From Lichenicoccus sp964247695 (lineage in GTDB: Bacteria; Pseudomonadota; Alphaproteobacteria; Acetobacterales; Acetobacteraceae), in contig CAXTVI010000001.1 in assembly GCA_964247695.1 (NCBI GenBank), positions 124,001 to 188,000 on the forward strand: 64,000 nt of DNA, in the 5' to 3' direction. The notes beneath the pieces were generated by a model. That model was not told where the DNA came from, did not search any database, and worked only from the letters and a program-made list of their open reading frames with translations. The stretch's first letter is position 1. The number at the start of each line of letters is the position of its first letter. The translations under genes and the position numbers were made by a program. Below are positions 41,812-50,749 of the stretch, in pieces.

Positions 41812-42882
41812 ATGGCTGAGCATCCCAAGGCCGGGCTCCCCGGAGCGGAGCCTTCACGTCCCGACACTCTGCAGCGCCGCCTGCTCCTGGCGGCCGGCGG
41901 AGCGGGACTCGCCGCCGGCGCGGCGCTGGTCGTGCGCAACCGGATCCGCCACCCCTACAAGAACAAGCACGTGACGCCGGACGGCCGGCCGCGCCTCCTG
42001 ACCCTCGCGGCGACCGGTCCGCAGCACGATCCGGTGCTGCTGGCGGCGCGCGACCAGGGCCTGTTCGGGCGCTACCGGCTCGACATCGCCTATACCGAGC
42101 CGGCCCGGTCCGGACGCGAGGCGCTGGACCAGGTGCAGAGCGGCCAGGCGGATGCCGCGGTGGCGGCGGCGTTGTCCTGGCTGCCGCGGTTGCAGGCCGG
42201 GCTGCCGGCGCGCCTGGTCTGCGGGCTGCAGGCCGGCAGCTCGCGCCTGCTGGTGGCCCACCGCTCGCCGTTCCGGCGCATCGAGGACCTGCATCGCCAT
42301 GTCATCGGCATCGGCAGCCTGGACAGCCCGGACCGGCTGTTCTTCTCCATCATGATGCGGCGCAAGGGGATGGACCCGAACCACGACGTCGAATGGCGCC
42401 AGTTGCCGCCGGATGGCCTGGGGCTGGCGCTCAGCGAGGGGCACGTGCAGGCGGTGGTCGGCCACGACCCGTCCATCTGGCTGCTGCGCGACAGCCTGCA
42501 TTTCGACGAACTCGCCTCCTCGATGTCGGGCAGCTACAGCGTCCGGGTCAGCCGCGTGCTCGGGCTGCGCAGCGCCCTGCTGCATGACGACCCGGCGGCC
42601 GCCGTGGCGCTGACGCTGGCGATGCAGGACGCGGCGCGTTGGGTAGCGGCGCATCCACAGGAGACCGCGGTGCTGCTGGCGGCCGACTCCCGCTCGCTCA
42701 CCATCGAGCAGTGCGCCCGCATGCTGAAGAGTGAGGGGCGGTCGGTGCACCCGGTGGGCAATGATCTACGCGATCAGGTCGCAGAATACATGGACGAGTT
42801 GAAGCTGATCGGGCTGTCGCCAGAAACCCTTGATTCGGCGAAGTTTGCGAAGGACGTAACGGCGAACGTGCTCAAGGCCTGA
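41812..42882 (+). CDS. ABC transporter substrate-binding protein, NMT1/SsuA-like
   Basis: The 356-residue protein has an N-terminal hydrophobic segment (LLLAAGGAGLAAGAALVV) and then the two-lobed fold of nitrate/sulfonate/taurine-type binding proteins. Typical stretches are GLFGRYRLDIAYTEPARSGREAL, DAAVAAALSWL and VGHDPSIWLLRDS. No permease or ATPase gene adjoins it. The next gene is cysH, so a sulfur compound such as a sulfonate is a fair guess, but a thiamine-precursor or nitrate ligand cannot be excluded. Confidence 0.8.
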   Translation: MAEHPKAGLPGAEPSRPDTLQRRLLLAAGGAGLAAGAALVVRNRIRHPYKNKHVTPDGRPRLLTLAATGPQHDPVLLAARDQGLFGRYRLDIAYTEPARSGREALDQVQSGQADAAVAAALSWLPRLQAGLPARLVCGLQAGSSRLLVAHRSPFRRIEDLHRHVIGIGSLDSPDRLFFSIMMRRKGMDPNHDVEWRQLPPDGLGLALSEGHVQAVVGHDPSIWLLRDSLHFDELASSMSGSYSVRVSRVLGLRSALLHDDPAAAVALTLAMQDAARWVAAHPQETAVLLAADSRSLTIEQCARMLKSEGRSVHPVGNDLRDQVAEYMDELKLIGLSPETLDSAKFAKDVTANVLKA

Positions 42883-43014
42883 GCCAGGGTCGTTGCGCCT
42901 GCGTGCGTCTCCGCTGCAACAAAAACACAATGCTGCCTTGTTGGTCAGATCAAACCCTGTTCCGCGAGCGTGCGTTCGCTATGCTCGGTCTGCACAGAGG
43001 CTGCGATTTCCACG

Positions 43015-43788
43015 ATGGACATGGCTCTCACGGATGCCTTCCCTCCGCCAACCGCCGACACCGGCGCCCTGGCGCGGCTCGAGGTGGGCAGCCCCGCCGA
43101 TGCGGCCCGGCGCACGGCCATCGCCGCCCTGCGACTGCGCGAGCGCCAGGGGATCGGGGGGCCGGCGCTGCTGGCCGACGCGCTGCGCGGACCGCTCGCG
43201 GGGCAACTCGCGGTGGTCTCCTCCTTTGGCGCCGAGTCCGCGGTGCTGCTGGCGGTGGTCGCCGGGATCGATCCGGCGACACCAGTGATCTTCCTGCAGA
43301 CCGGGAAGCATTTTCCCGAGACGCTCGCCTACCGCGACCGGCTCGCCGAGCGTCTCGGCCTGTCGGACGTGCGCGATGTGACGCCGGATCCGGCCCGGCT
43401 CCGTGCGCAGGATCCGTCCGGCGAGCTCTGGTACTACGACACGGATGCGTGTTGCGCGGTGCGCAAGGTCGCTCCGCTGGAGCGCGCCCTGTTGCCGTTC
43501 GCGGGCTGGATCACCGGCCGCAAGCGGTTCCAGGCTGCCACCCGCTCGCGCCTCGACGTGGTCGAGGAGGAGGGCGGCCGGCTCAAGCTGAACCCGCTCG
43601 CCGGATGGGACGCGCAGCGGCTGCAGGACGAGTTCGCGACGCGCGCGCTCCCGCGCCATCCCCTGGTGGATGAGGGCTACCGTTCGATCGGCTGCGCCGT
43701 CTGCACGCGTGCGGTGGGCTCCGGCGAGGACAGCCGCGCCGGACGCTGGGCTGGATCGGCCAAGGTCGAATGCGGCATGCACCGTTGA
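43015..43788 (+). CDS. cysH: adenylyl-sulfate (or phosphoadenylyl-sulfate) reductase
   Basis: CysH reduces activated sulfate to sulfite. The cysteine pairs that hold a 4Fe-4S cluster in the APS-reducing type are present: DACCAVRKVAPL and GCAVCTRAV. The catalytic C-terminal Cys is in KVECGMHR. VVSSFGAESAVLL binds the nucleotide. The cluster suggests use of APS rather than PAPS. ATG 43015 gives 257 residues; an upstream ATG at 42970 looks unlikely. Confidence 0.9.
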   Translation: MDMALTDAFPPPTADTGALARLEVGSPADAARRTAIAALRLRERQGIGGPALLADALRGPLAGQLAVVSSFGAESAVLLAVVAGIDPATPVIFLQTGKHFPETLAYRDRLAERLGLSDVRDVTPDPARLRAQDPSGELWYYDTDACCAVRKVAPLERALLPFAGWITGRKRFQAATRSRLDVVEEEGGRLKLNPLAGWDAQRLQDEFATRALPRHPLVDEGYRSIGCAVCTRAVGSGEDSRAGRWAGSAKVECGMHR

Positions 43789-43833
43789 GGCGGTCTGGTC
43801 ACGTCCGTCTCGATTGATTATCAGGACCCTGTT

Positions 43834-43917
43834 GGCCGAGTGGTGGAATGGTAGACGCGGACGACTCAAAATCGTCTGCCGAGAGGCGTGTCGGTTCGAG
43901 TCCGACCTCGGCCACCA
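43834..43917 (+). tRNA. tRNA-Leu (CAA)
   Basis: An 84-base tRNA with encoded CCA and a long variable arm. Acceptor GGCCGAG pairs with CTCGGCC. The anticodon stem GACGA/TCGTC encloses CTCAAAA, giving anticodon CAA. The variable arm GCCGAGAGGC precedes T arm GTCGGTTCGAGTCCGAC. Confidence 0.97.
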
Positions 43918-43940
43918 ACTGCTCCGGGCGCTGAGGCCGC

Positions 43941-46277
43941 CTAAGCGTCCTTGCCGCGCCGCTGCTGGCGGAGCACATCCTCGATCCAGCCATTCAGCCG
44001 CAACGTCGCGTTCTCGGCATCCTGGCGCGCCGGATAGGCGTCCGGGAACCTCAGCGCGAGCCAGCGCCAGGCGACAAGCCGCTTGTGCCGCTTCTCGGCG
44101 TGCTCCAGCTCGTCCCGCGAGGCGCGTTCCGGCGACGGCAGCTTGCCGATGCCGGGCGGGATCACCGGCCGTCCGGCGGCATGGTCGGCGGCCCAGGCGG
44201 CGAGCCGGGTGATGCCGTTGTCGCGCTCGTCGATCGGGCACATCGCATAGGACCAGCGCTGGGTCAGGTCGAGGCCGGAGATGCCCTCGAGCGCGGAGGC
44301 GACGGCAAACGCCTGCCCCATGTCAGAGAGGCGGTAGTTCGGGTCGTCGCGGCGCAGCACCGCGCGACGGATGCGCACCAGCACGCCGAACAGGCTGTCC
44401 GAGCCGATCTCCGCGGCCACCGCGCGCACGATGTCGGCGTCGGGCTGCACCAGCGGCCGCAGCTCGGTCTGCGGCGCAGGGGGTGCGGCCAGCATGGTGC
44501 GCACGAAGCTCGCACTCCCGGCGCCAGCCAGCACCGCGACCACGCCGGCCTCATGCATGCCGAAGCGTCCGGCGCGACCACCGATCTGCTTGACCTCCTG
44601 GGCAGTAAGGTCGCGGCTCATGCTGCCGTCGAACTTGCGGAGCGCCGCAAACACGATGCGGCGGATGTTGAGGTTGAGCCCCATGCCGATCGCGTCGGTG
44701 GCCACCAGGATCTCGGCATCCCCGGTGTTGAAGCGGGCCGCCTCGGCGCGGCGCACCTCCGGGCTGAGGGCGCCATACACCACCGCGACCCGGCGGCCGC
44801 GCGCGAGCAGCGTGGCGCGCAGGTCGAGCACGTCGCGGCGCGAGAACGCGATCACCGCGTCGCCGCGCTGCAGGCTGGCGAGCTTCACCGCATCGTCGGC
44901 GGCGACCAGCGGTCCCTTGCGCTCCAGCGTGATCTCGTCGAGCGGATCGTCGCAGAGGGCGGCGATCCGGCGCACCATCGGGATGCAGTCCGCCGCCCCC
45001 AGCACGAACAGGTGGCGCGCCGGCGCGCCCATGATGGCGGCGGTCCAGGCGGCGCCGCGGTCCGGGTCGTGCAGCATCTGCGCCTCGTCGACGATGGCGA
45101 CGTCGACCGGATTGTGCAGGGGACACATCTCGACGGTGGCGGCGAGATGCCGGCTGCCGGGCACCGGGATGCGCTCCTCGCCGGTGGAGAGCGAGCACGG
45201 CACGCCGCGAGCACCCAGCGCCTCGCGGAACTCGTGCGCCAGGAGCCTTAGCGGCGCCAGCGCCATGCCGCTCTCGGCCCGTGACAGCGTGTCGAGCGCG
45301 GTGTGCGACTTGCCGCTGTTGGTGGGGCCGGTGACCAGGGTGATGCGGCGGCTCAACGCCCGCGCGGTGCGGAAATGCGCGGCGTAGCGATCGAGTGCCG
45401 CAATGCGCGCGATGGCGGCGTTGCCGACGCGTATGCCGGACTGCTGGGTCCGGGCCTGGCGCGGCGCGCTGGTCTCGGTTGCGAGCTGCTCGCGCAGCCG
45501 GACCAGCTCCGCCGGGTCGAACTCCCAGTGTTCGACGCCGTCGCGGGTGACGCGGCGCGCCACCGGCAGGCGGTTCTCCGCCACCAGGCGCAGGGTGGCG
45601 GCGCGATCGATGCCGAGCAGGGCCGGGACGTCGGCAAAGCCGACCAGGCTGCGCTCCCAGTCGCGCAGCCGCTGCAACTCCTCGCGCCGGCGACGCCGGG
45701 CGTCGGCATCCGCCGCCTCGCGCTCGGCCCGGCGTTGCTGCTCGGTGCGCCCGGCGGCCTCGGCGAAGTTCCGATCATCCCCGAAGGCCTCTCCGATCTC
45801 GCGCGCCAGCATGGCGTGCTGCGTCGGCGACAGCACGCGGCCGGCGCTGTCGAACAGCTCGGCGGCCACGAGGTCCAGCACTGCCTGCGGGCTGTCGGCC
45901 GTTGCCCGGTAGCGGGTGGCAAGGATCGGCTCCAGGGCCGCGGCCAGGGCGGCATCGTCGGCATCGGGATCGTCGATCAGCTCGGCGGCAAGCTGCGCGT
46001 CGGCGCGAGTGACCCACAGCCGGCTGCCGCGCTGGCTGCGATCGATCAGGCGCGAGGCCCAGGCCTTGCGGCGCACCTCGCACAAGGCGGCGCGCACGGT
46101 CTCGCGGGGGCCATGGTGCTCGCCGGAAAGCTCGCCGCCCGACGGCAGCCGGCGCGCTACCAGGCGGATCAGGCGCGGCAGCTCCCGGCTCTGGACCACG
46201 AGGCCGGAGGCTTCGATGGCAAGCTCGGCGGGCGAGCGGCCCTGATGGAGTTCTGTCGGATCGGCGGTGGTCATCAT
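43941..46277 (-). CDS. SUV3-like DExH-box RNA helicase with long N-terminal extension
   Basis: The 778-residue protein has a superfamily-2 helicase core related to mitochondrial SUV3. Walker A is TGPTNSGKSHT near residue 314, and Walker B DEAQM near residue 395. Later motifs are VYGALSPEVRR, ILVATDAIGMGLNLNIRR and QIGGRAGRFG. About 310 residues precede the core and contain a charged coiled stretch (RRAEREAADADARRRRREELQRL) and a helix-turn-helix-like VPALLGIDRAATLRLVAENRLP. SUV3 works with an exoribonuclease in RNA decay; the partner here is unknown. Start ATG 46277 or 46274. Confidence 0.85.
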   Translation of the reverse strand: MMTTADPTELHQGRSPAELAIEASGLVVQSRELPRLIRLVARRLPSGGELSGEHHGPRETVRAALCEVRRKAWASRLIDRSQRGSRLWVTRADAQLAAELIDDPDADDAALAAALEPILATRYRATADSPQAVLDLVAAELFDSAGRVLSPTQHAMLAREIGEAFGDDRNFAEAAGRTEQQRRAEREAADADARRRRREELQRLRDWERSLVGFADVPALLGIDRAATLRLVAENRLPVARRVTRDGVEHWEFDPAELVRLREQLATETSAPRQARTQQSGIRVGNAAIARIAALDRYAAHFRTARALSRRITLVTGPTNSGKSHTALDTLSRAESGMALAPLRLLAHEFREALGARGVPCSLSTGEERIPVPGSRHLAATVEMCPLHNPVDVAIVDEAQMLHDPDRGAAWTAAIMGAPARHLFVLGAADCIPMVRRIAALCDDPLDEITLERKGPLVAADDAVKLASLQRGDAVIAFSRRDVLDLRATLLARGRRVAVVYGALSPEVRRAEAARFNTGDAEILVATDAIGMGLNLNIRRIVFAALRKFDGSMSRDLTAQEVKQIGGRAGRFGMHEAGVVAVLAGAGSASFVRTMLAAPPAPQTELRPLVQPDADIVRAVAAEIGSDSLFGVLVRIRRAVLRRDDPNYRLSDMGQAFAVASALEGISGLDLTQRWSYAMCPIDERDNGITRLAAWAADHAAGRPVIPPGIGKLPSPERASRDELEHAEKRHKRLVAWRWLALRFPDAYPARQDAENATLRLNGWIEDVLRQQRRGKDA

Positions 46278-46397
46278 CCTCTAATGGAGCACGGCAGCCC
46301 GCCGCGCCAACCGCCGCGTGCCTCCGGGCGGATTCCAATCCGGCGGCCGCTGCTCTAGGGTGCGCCCCCGTCCCGCTGCCATATCGAGCCCCTGCTC

Positions 46398-47600
46398 ATG
46401 CATCCAGTGCCGAAGCCAGTCCTGCGCCCGGCCAATCCGCGCTTCGGATCCGGGCCGTGCGCCAAGCGCCCGGGATGGAGCCTGCAGGCGCTGGAGAACG
46501 CGTATCTCGGCCGCAGCCACCGCTCGACGGAGGGGCGGGCGCGACTGGATGCGGTGATCCGCCGCTCGCGCGCGCTGCTCGGCATGCCGGAGGGCTGGCG
46601 CCTCGGTATCGTGCCAGGGTCGGATACCGGCGCGGTGGAGATGGCGCTGTGGTCGCTGCTCGGCGCGCGTCCGGTGGAGGTGCTGGCGTTCGAGAGCTTT
46701 TCCGCGACCTGGGCGAACGACATCGTGGCGCAACTGGCGCTGCCGGAGGCGCGGGTGCTGGAGGCGGAGTATGGCGCGCTGCCGCCGCTGGCGAACGTGG
46801 ACTGGTCGCGCGACGTGGTGTTCGCCTGGAACGGCACCACGTCGGGCGTGTGCTTCCCGGGAGCGGACGCGATCCCGGAGACGCATGCGGGACTGGCGAT
46901 CTGCGATGCCACGTCGGCCGCGTTCGCGATGCGGCTGCCCTGGGACCGGCTCGATGTGGTGACCTGGTCCTGGCAGAAGGTGCTCGGCGGCGAGGCGGCG
47001 CACGGCATGCTGGCGCTGTCTCCGCGCGCGGTGGCCCGGCTCGAGTCAGCACCCCCGCCACGGCCGTTGCCCAAGCTGTTCCGCCTGACCGGCCCCGGAC
47101 GTTCAGCAAGCAAGGGAGGCCTCATCGAGGGCATCTTTGCCGGCGACACCATCAACACGCCGTCGATGCTGTGCACCGAGGATGCGCTCGACGGCCTGCT
47201 CTGGGCGGAGCGGATCGGCGGTCTCGACGCGCTGATCGCCCGCAGCACCGGCAATCTCGCCGCCATCGCCGGATGGGTCGAGCGCTCCGGCTGGGCGGCG
47301 TTCCTGGCAGCGGTGCCGGCGCAACGCTCCAGCACCTCGATCTGCCTGCGTATCGTCGCCCCCTGGTTCACGGCGCTGCCGGCGAGCGAGCAGGCGCGTG
47401 CGGCCCGGCACCTGACGGCACTGGTCGAGGCCGAGCAGGCCGGCTACGACATCGCCAGCTACCGCGATGCGCCGCCCGGCCTGCGCATCTGGGGCGGCGC
47501 CACGGTCGAGACCGCCGACATCGAGGCGCTGCTGCCTTGGCTGGACTGGGCCGAAGCCGAGACGGAAGCTGCGTTCGCTGGTAAGACCCCGCTCGCATGA
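46398..47600 (+). CDS. serC: phosphoserine transaminase
   Basis: SerC makes O-phosphoserine from 3-phosphohydroxypyruvate. PANPRFGSGPCAKRPGW opens the protein as in the alphaproteobacterial SerC group. The PLP Lys is in TWSWQKVLGGEAAHGM. Length is 400 residues. It overlaps hisZ by ATGA. No serA gene follows, unlike in many relatives. Confidence 0.93.
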   Translation: MHPVPKPVLRPANPRFGSGPCAKRPGWSLQALENAYLGRSHRSTEGRARLDAVIRRSRALLGMPEGWRLGIVPGSDTGAVEMALWSLLGARPVEVLAFESFSATWANDIVAQLALPEARVLEAEYGALPPLANVDWSRDVVFAWNGTTSGVCFPGADAIPETHAGLAICDATSAAFAMRLPWDRLDVVTWSWQKVLGGEAAHGMLALSPRAVARLESAPPPRPLPKLFRLTGPGRSASKGGLIEGIFAGDTINTPSMLCTEDALDGLLWAERIGGLDALIARSTGNLAAIAGWVERSGWAAFLAAVPAQRSSTSICLRIVAPWFTALPASEQARAARHLTALVEAEQAGYDIASYRDAPPGLRIWGGATVETADIEALLPWLDWAEAETEAAFAGKTPLA

Positions 47601-48775
47601 ACGACGACCTGCTCCCGAACCCGGCCTTGCTGCCCGCCGGCCTGCGCGACCTGCTGCCGCCGGATGCGGAAACCGAGGCGCTGTCGGTCGAGGCGCTGAT
47701 GGCGGTGTTCGCCTCGCACGGCTACGAGCGGGTCAAGCCGCCGCTGCTCGAGTTCGAGGACAGCCTGCTGTCCGGCGCTGGTGCGGCCATCGCCGAGCAG
47801 ACCTTCCGGCTGATGGATCCCTCGACGCGCCGGATGATGGGCCTGCGCCCGGATATGACCCCGCAGGTGGCGCGGATCGCCGCGACGAGGCTGACTAACG
47901 CGCCGCGTCCGCTGCGGCTGTCCTATGCCGGCGCCTGCATCCAGGTGCAGGGCGGCACGCTGGTCGCCGACCGGCAGATCTCGCAGGCCGGGATCGAGCT
48001 GATCGGGCCGGACCAGCCGGAAGCCGATGCCGAGGTGATCGCGGTGGCGGCGCAGGCGCTGGCGGCACTCGGATTGACCCGGGTCAGCTTCGACCTGACG
48101 CTGCCGTCGCTGGCGCCGATGCTGATCGAGGAGGCCGGCATCCCGGAAGCGGTCCGGCCGGAGCTGATGCGCGCGCTGGATCGCAAGAACGCCGCCGAGG
48201 TCAGCCACCATGGCGCAGCCCTGGCACCTGTGCTGAACGAGCTGCTGCTGGCGGCGGGTCCGGCGGCGCGCGCGCTCGCGGTGCTGCAGGCGGCGGATCT
48301 CACGACTGGCGCGCGCGCCCTGTGCAACCGCCTGGCCGACAGCGTCGCGGCCATCGTTGCGCGCACGCCCGGCCTGCGCCTGACCATCGATCCGATCGAG
48401 TTCCGCGGCTGGCGCTACCATACCGGGCTGTGCGTGACGGTGTACGCGCCCGGCCGGCACGAGGAGCTCGGGCGCGGCGGCCGCTATCGCAGCGGCGGCG
48501 ACGAGCCGGCCTGCGGGATCACCCTGCGTCCGGAGGCGCTGCTGCGCGCCGCCCCCGGCCGGGCGGTCCGGCCGCGCGTGCTGGTGCCGGTCGATGCCGA
48601 TGCGGAGGCGTCGCTGGCGCTGCGCAGGGCGGGCTATGCCACGGTGGCATCCCTGGCGCCGAGCGCCGACCCTGCTGCCGAGGCGGCGCGTCTCGGCTGC
48701 ACCCACCTCATGCGCGATGGCGAGGCGGTCGCACTGCCCGGCGCGTCGCCTGCCCCGTCTTCCGGAGTACCCTGA
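47597..48775 (+). CDS. hisZ: ATP phosphoribosyltransferase regulatory subunit
   Basis: HisZ is a catalytically dead histidyl-tRNA synthetase paralogue that activates the short form of HisG. PAGLRDLLPPDAE, RLMDPSTRRMMGLRPDMTPQVARIA and the class-II fold are clear, while the C-terminal anticodon domain is short and unconserved. Length is 392 residues. Its presence implies a short-form hisG elsewhere. It is placed between serC and purA with ATGA and two-base junctions. Confidence 0.92.
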   Translation: MNDDLLPNPALLPAGLRDLLPPDAETEALSVEALMAVFASHGYERVKPPLLEFEDSLLSGAGAAIAEQTFRLMDPSTRRMMGLRPDMTPQVARIAATRLTNAPRPLRLSYAGACIQVQGGTLVADRQISQAGIELIGPDQPEADAEVIAVAAQALAALGLTRVSFDLTLPSLAPMLIEEAGIPEAVRPELMRALDRKNAAEVSHHGAALAPVLNELLLAAGPAARALAVLQAADLTTGARALCNRLADSVAAIVARTPGLRLTIDPIEFRGWRYHTGLCVTVYAPGRHEELGRGGRYRSGGDEPACGITLRPEALLRAAPGRAVRPRVLVPVDADAEASLALRRAGYATVASLAPSADPAAEAARLGCTHLMRDGEAVALPGASPAPSSGVP

Positions 48776-48777
48776 GC

Positions 48778-50067
48778 ATGTCGAACGTCACCGTGATCGG
48801 CGCGCAATGGGGCGACGAGGGCAAGGGCAAGATCGTCGACTGGCTCGCCAGCCGCGCCGACATCGTGGTGCGGTTCCAGGGCGGCCACAATGCCGGCCAT
48901 ACGCTGGTGGTCGGCAACCAGACCTACAAGCTGTCGCTGCTGCCGAGCGGGCTGGTGCGCGGCAAGACCGGCCTGATCGGCAACGGCGTCGTGATCGATC
49001 CGGAGGCCCTGCTCGCCGAGATCGACCGGGTGCGCGCGCAGGGTCTCGACGTGACCTCAGAGACGCTGCGCATCGCCGAGAACGCGGCGCTGATCCTGCC
49101 GGTGCACGGTGCCATCGACCGCGCGCGGGAGGTGGCGCGTGGCGAGCGCAAGATCGGCACCACCGGGCGCGGCATCGGGCCTGCCTACGAGGACAAGGTG
49201 GCGCGGCGCGCGATCCGCGTGTGCGATCTGGCCGAACCCGAGACGCTCGACTGGAAGCTCGACGAGCTGCTGCTGCACCACAACACGCTGCTGCAGGGCC
49301 TGGGCGCTCCGGTCTTTACCAAGCAGGCACTGATGGACTGGCTGATGGCGCTGGCGCCGCGCATCCTGCCCTTCGCCGACCGGGTCTGGGAACTGCTCGA
49401 CGAGGCGCGGCGCGCGGGACGACGCATCCTGTTCGAGGGCGCGCAGGCGGTGATGCTCGATGTCGATCACGGCACCTATCCGTTCGTGACCAGCAGCAAC
49501 ACGGTGGCGTCCAATGCCGGCACCGGCAGCGGCGTCGGGCCCGCTTCGATCGGCTTCGTGCTCGGCATCGCGAAGGCCTATTCGACGCGTGTCGGCGCCG
49601 GGCCGTTCCCGACCGAGCTGTTCGACGAGACCGGGCGGCTGCTCGGCGAGCGCGGCCACGAGTTCGGCACCGTCACCGGGCGCCCGCGCCGCTGCGGCTG
49701 GTTCGACGCGGTGCTGGTGCGCGGCGCCATCCGCGTCGGCGGCATCAACGGGCTCGCGCTGACCAAGCTCGACGTGCTCGACGGGCTCGACGAGATCAGG
49801 ATCTGCACCGGCTATATGCTGGACGGGGCCGCGGTGCGCCATCTGCCGGCGGCGCCGGCGGCGTCGCTTCGGATCGAGCCGGTGTTCGAGACCATGGCGG
49901 GCTGGAAGGAAACCACGCGCGGGGCGCGCTCGTATGCCGACCTGCCGGCGCAGGCGATCAAATACGTCCGGCGCATCGAGGAACTGGTGGAAGCGCCGGT
50001 GACCTTGCTGTCCACCAGCCCGGAACGCGACGACACCATCCTGGTGCGCGATCCGTTCGAAGACTAG
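48778..50067 (+). CDS. purA: adenylosuccinate synthetase
   Basis: PurA joins IMP and aspartate using GTP. VIGAQWGDEGKGKIVDWLA at the N-terminus, GGHNAGHTL, EGAQAVMLDVDHGTYPFVTSSN and the C-terminal VTLLSTSPERDDTI are diagnostic. Length is 429 residues. The in-frame stretch upstream to 48322 is shadow of hisZ. Confidence 0.96.
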   Translation: MSNVTVIGAQWGDEGKGKIVDWLASRADIVVRFQGGHNAGHTLVVGNQTYKLSLLPSGLVRGKTGLIGNGVVIDPEALLAEIDRVRAQGLDVTSETLRIAENAALILPVHGAIDRAREVARGERKIGTTGRGIGPAYEDKVARRAIRVCDLAEPETLDWKLDELLLHHNTLLQGLGAPVFTKQALMDWLMALAPRILPFADRVWELLDEARRAGRRILFEGAQAVMLDVDHGTYPFVTSSNTVASNAGTGSGVGPASIGFVLGIAKAYSTRVGAGPFPTELFDETGRLLGERGHEFGTVTGRPRRCGWFDAVLVRGAIRVGGINGLALTKLDVLDGLDEIRICTGYMLDGAAVRHLPAAPAASLRIEPVFETMAGWKETTRGARSYADLPAQAIKYVRRIEELVEAPVTLLSTSPERDDTILVRDPFED

Positions 50068-50087
50068 CCGGGCGGAGCGCCACAGCG

Positions 50088-50426
50088 ATGATCACCATCC
50101 ATGCCGGCACCGACGTGGTCACCCTGATCCAGGCCTTCACGGTCGAGCCGCCGCACCAGCAGGAACTGCTCGAACTGCTGACGGATGCCTATGACGGCAC
50201 CATCTCGCAGGCGCCCGGTTTCGTTTCCTGCAGTCTGCATCGCGGCCTGGACGGCAGCAGGGTCACGATGTACGTGCAGTGGCGCAGCATGCAGCATTAC
50301 GAGGCGTTGCTCGCCGATCCGTCGCTGCCGGCGTTCCTGTATCGCGCGCTGACGATCTCGACCTTCGAGGCCGGCCGGTTCGAAGTCGTGCGTACCTTCG
50401 AGCCGGGTGATCCGCCCGAGGCGTGA
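50088..50426 (+). CDS. antibiotic biosynthesis monooxygenase (ABM) domain protein
   Basis: The 112-residue protein has the ferredoxin-like ABM fold: TLIQAFTVEPPHQQELLELL, PGFVSCSLHRGLDGSRV and YVQWRSMQHYEALL. Members are small cofactor-free oxygenases or heme-binding proteins; function cannot be given. ATG 50088 lies 20 bases after purA, so it may ride on the purA message. A hairpin follows at 50430-50453. Confidence 0.8.
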   Translation: MITIHAGTDVVTLIQAFTVEPPHQQELLELLTDAYDGTISQAPGFVSCSLHRGLDGSRVTMYVQWRSMQHYEALLADPSLPAFLYRALTISTFEAGRFEVVRTFEPGDPPEA

Positions 50427-50429
50427 TGT

Positions 50430-50453
50430 CAGCCCTTTGGGCTCTTTGGGCTG
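50430..50453 (+). terminator. possible terminator after the purA unit
   Basis: CAGCCC and GGGCTG can pair over a 12-base loop, or AGCCC TTT GGGCT forms a shorter stem followed by CTTT. It lies just after the ABM gene. The region 50427-50748 otherwise holds only the short minus-strand frame at 50549-50707. Confidence 0.45.
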
Positions 50454-50548
50454 TCGCTCCCGGGGCCACCCGGTGCGCCCGCATAATCTGAGAACCGGGG
50501 CTCGGGTGTGCGATTGCCGTGTCGCAGCCAATCCACCTTGGCCCGAAG

Positions 50549-50707
50549 TTAGGCGGTCATCGCGTTCAGGTGTGCCGCCTGCTGCTCGAGCCTGGCAAGC
50601 TGCTGGGTCATGATCTCGGCGCTCCGCTCGCGCGTCATCTTTCCCGATCGATGTTCCTCGCCCAGGGCGGAGAGTTCCTTGAGCGAGGATCCCATCGACT
50701 GCACCAT
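50549..50707 (-). CDS. possible small protein or gene remnant, 52 residues
   Basis: I do not recognise this frame. ATG 50707 gives MVQSMGSSLKELSALGEEH, then a charged helix (MTRERSAEIMTQQLARLEQQ) ending in AAHLNAMTA. Third-position GC is high, as in real genes here. No ribosome site precedes the ATG. The same frame is open upstream through to the TAG stop of the ribokinase gene 14 codons earlier (AFTAEHVGIALIIR), so this could be a degraded tail or a remnant of another gene. Confidence 0.4.
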   Translation of the reverse strand: MVQSMGSSLKELSALGEEHRSGKMTRERSAEIMTQQLARLEQQAAHLNAMTA

Positions 50708-50749
50708 GCGGATGATTAGGGCGATCCCGACATGCTCGGCGGTGAAGGC

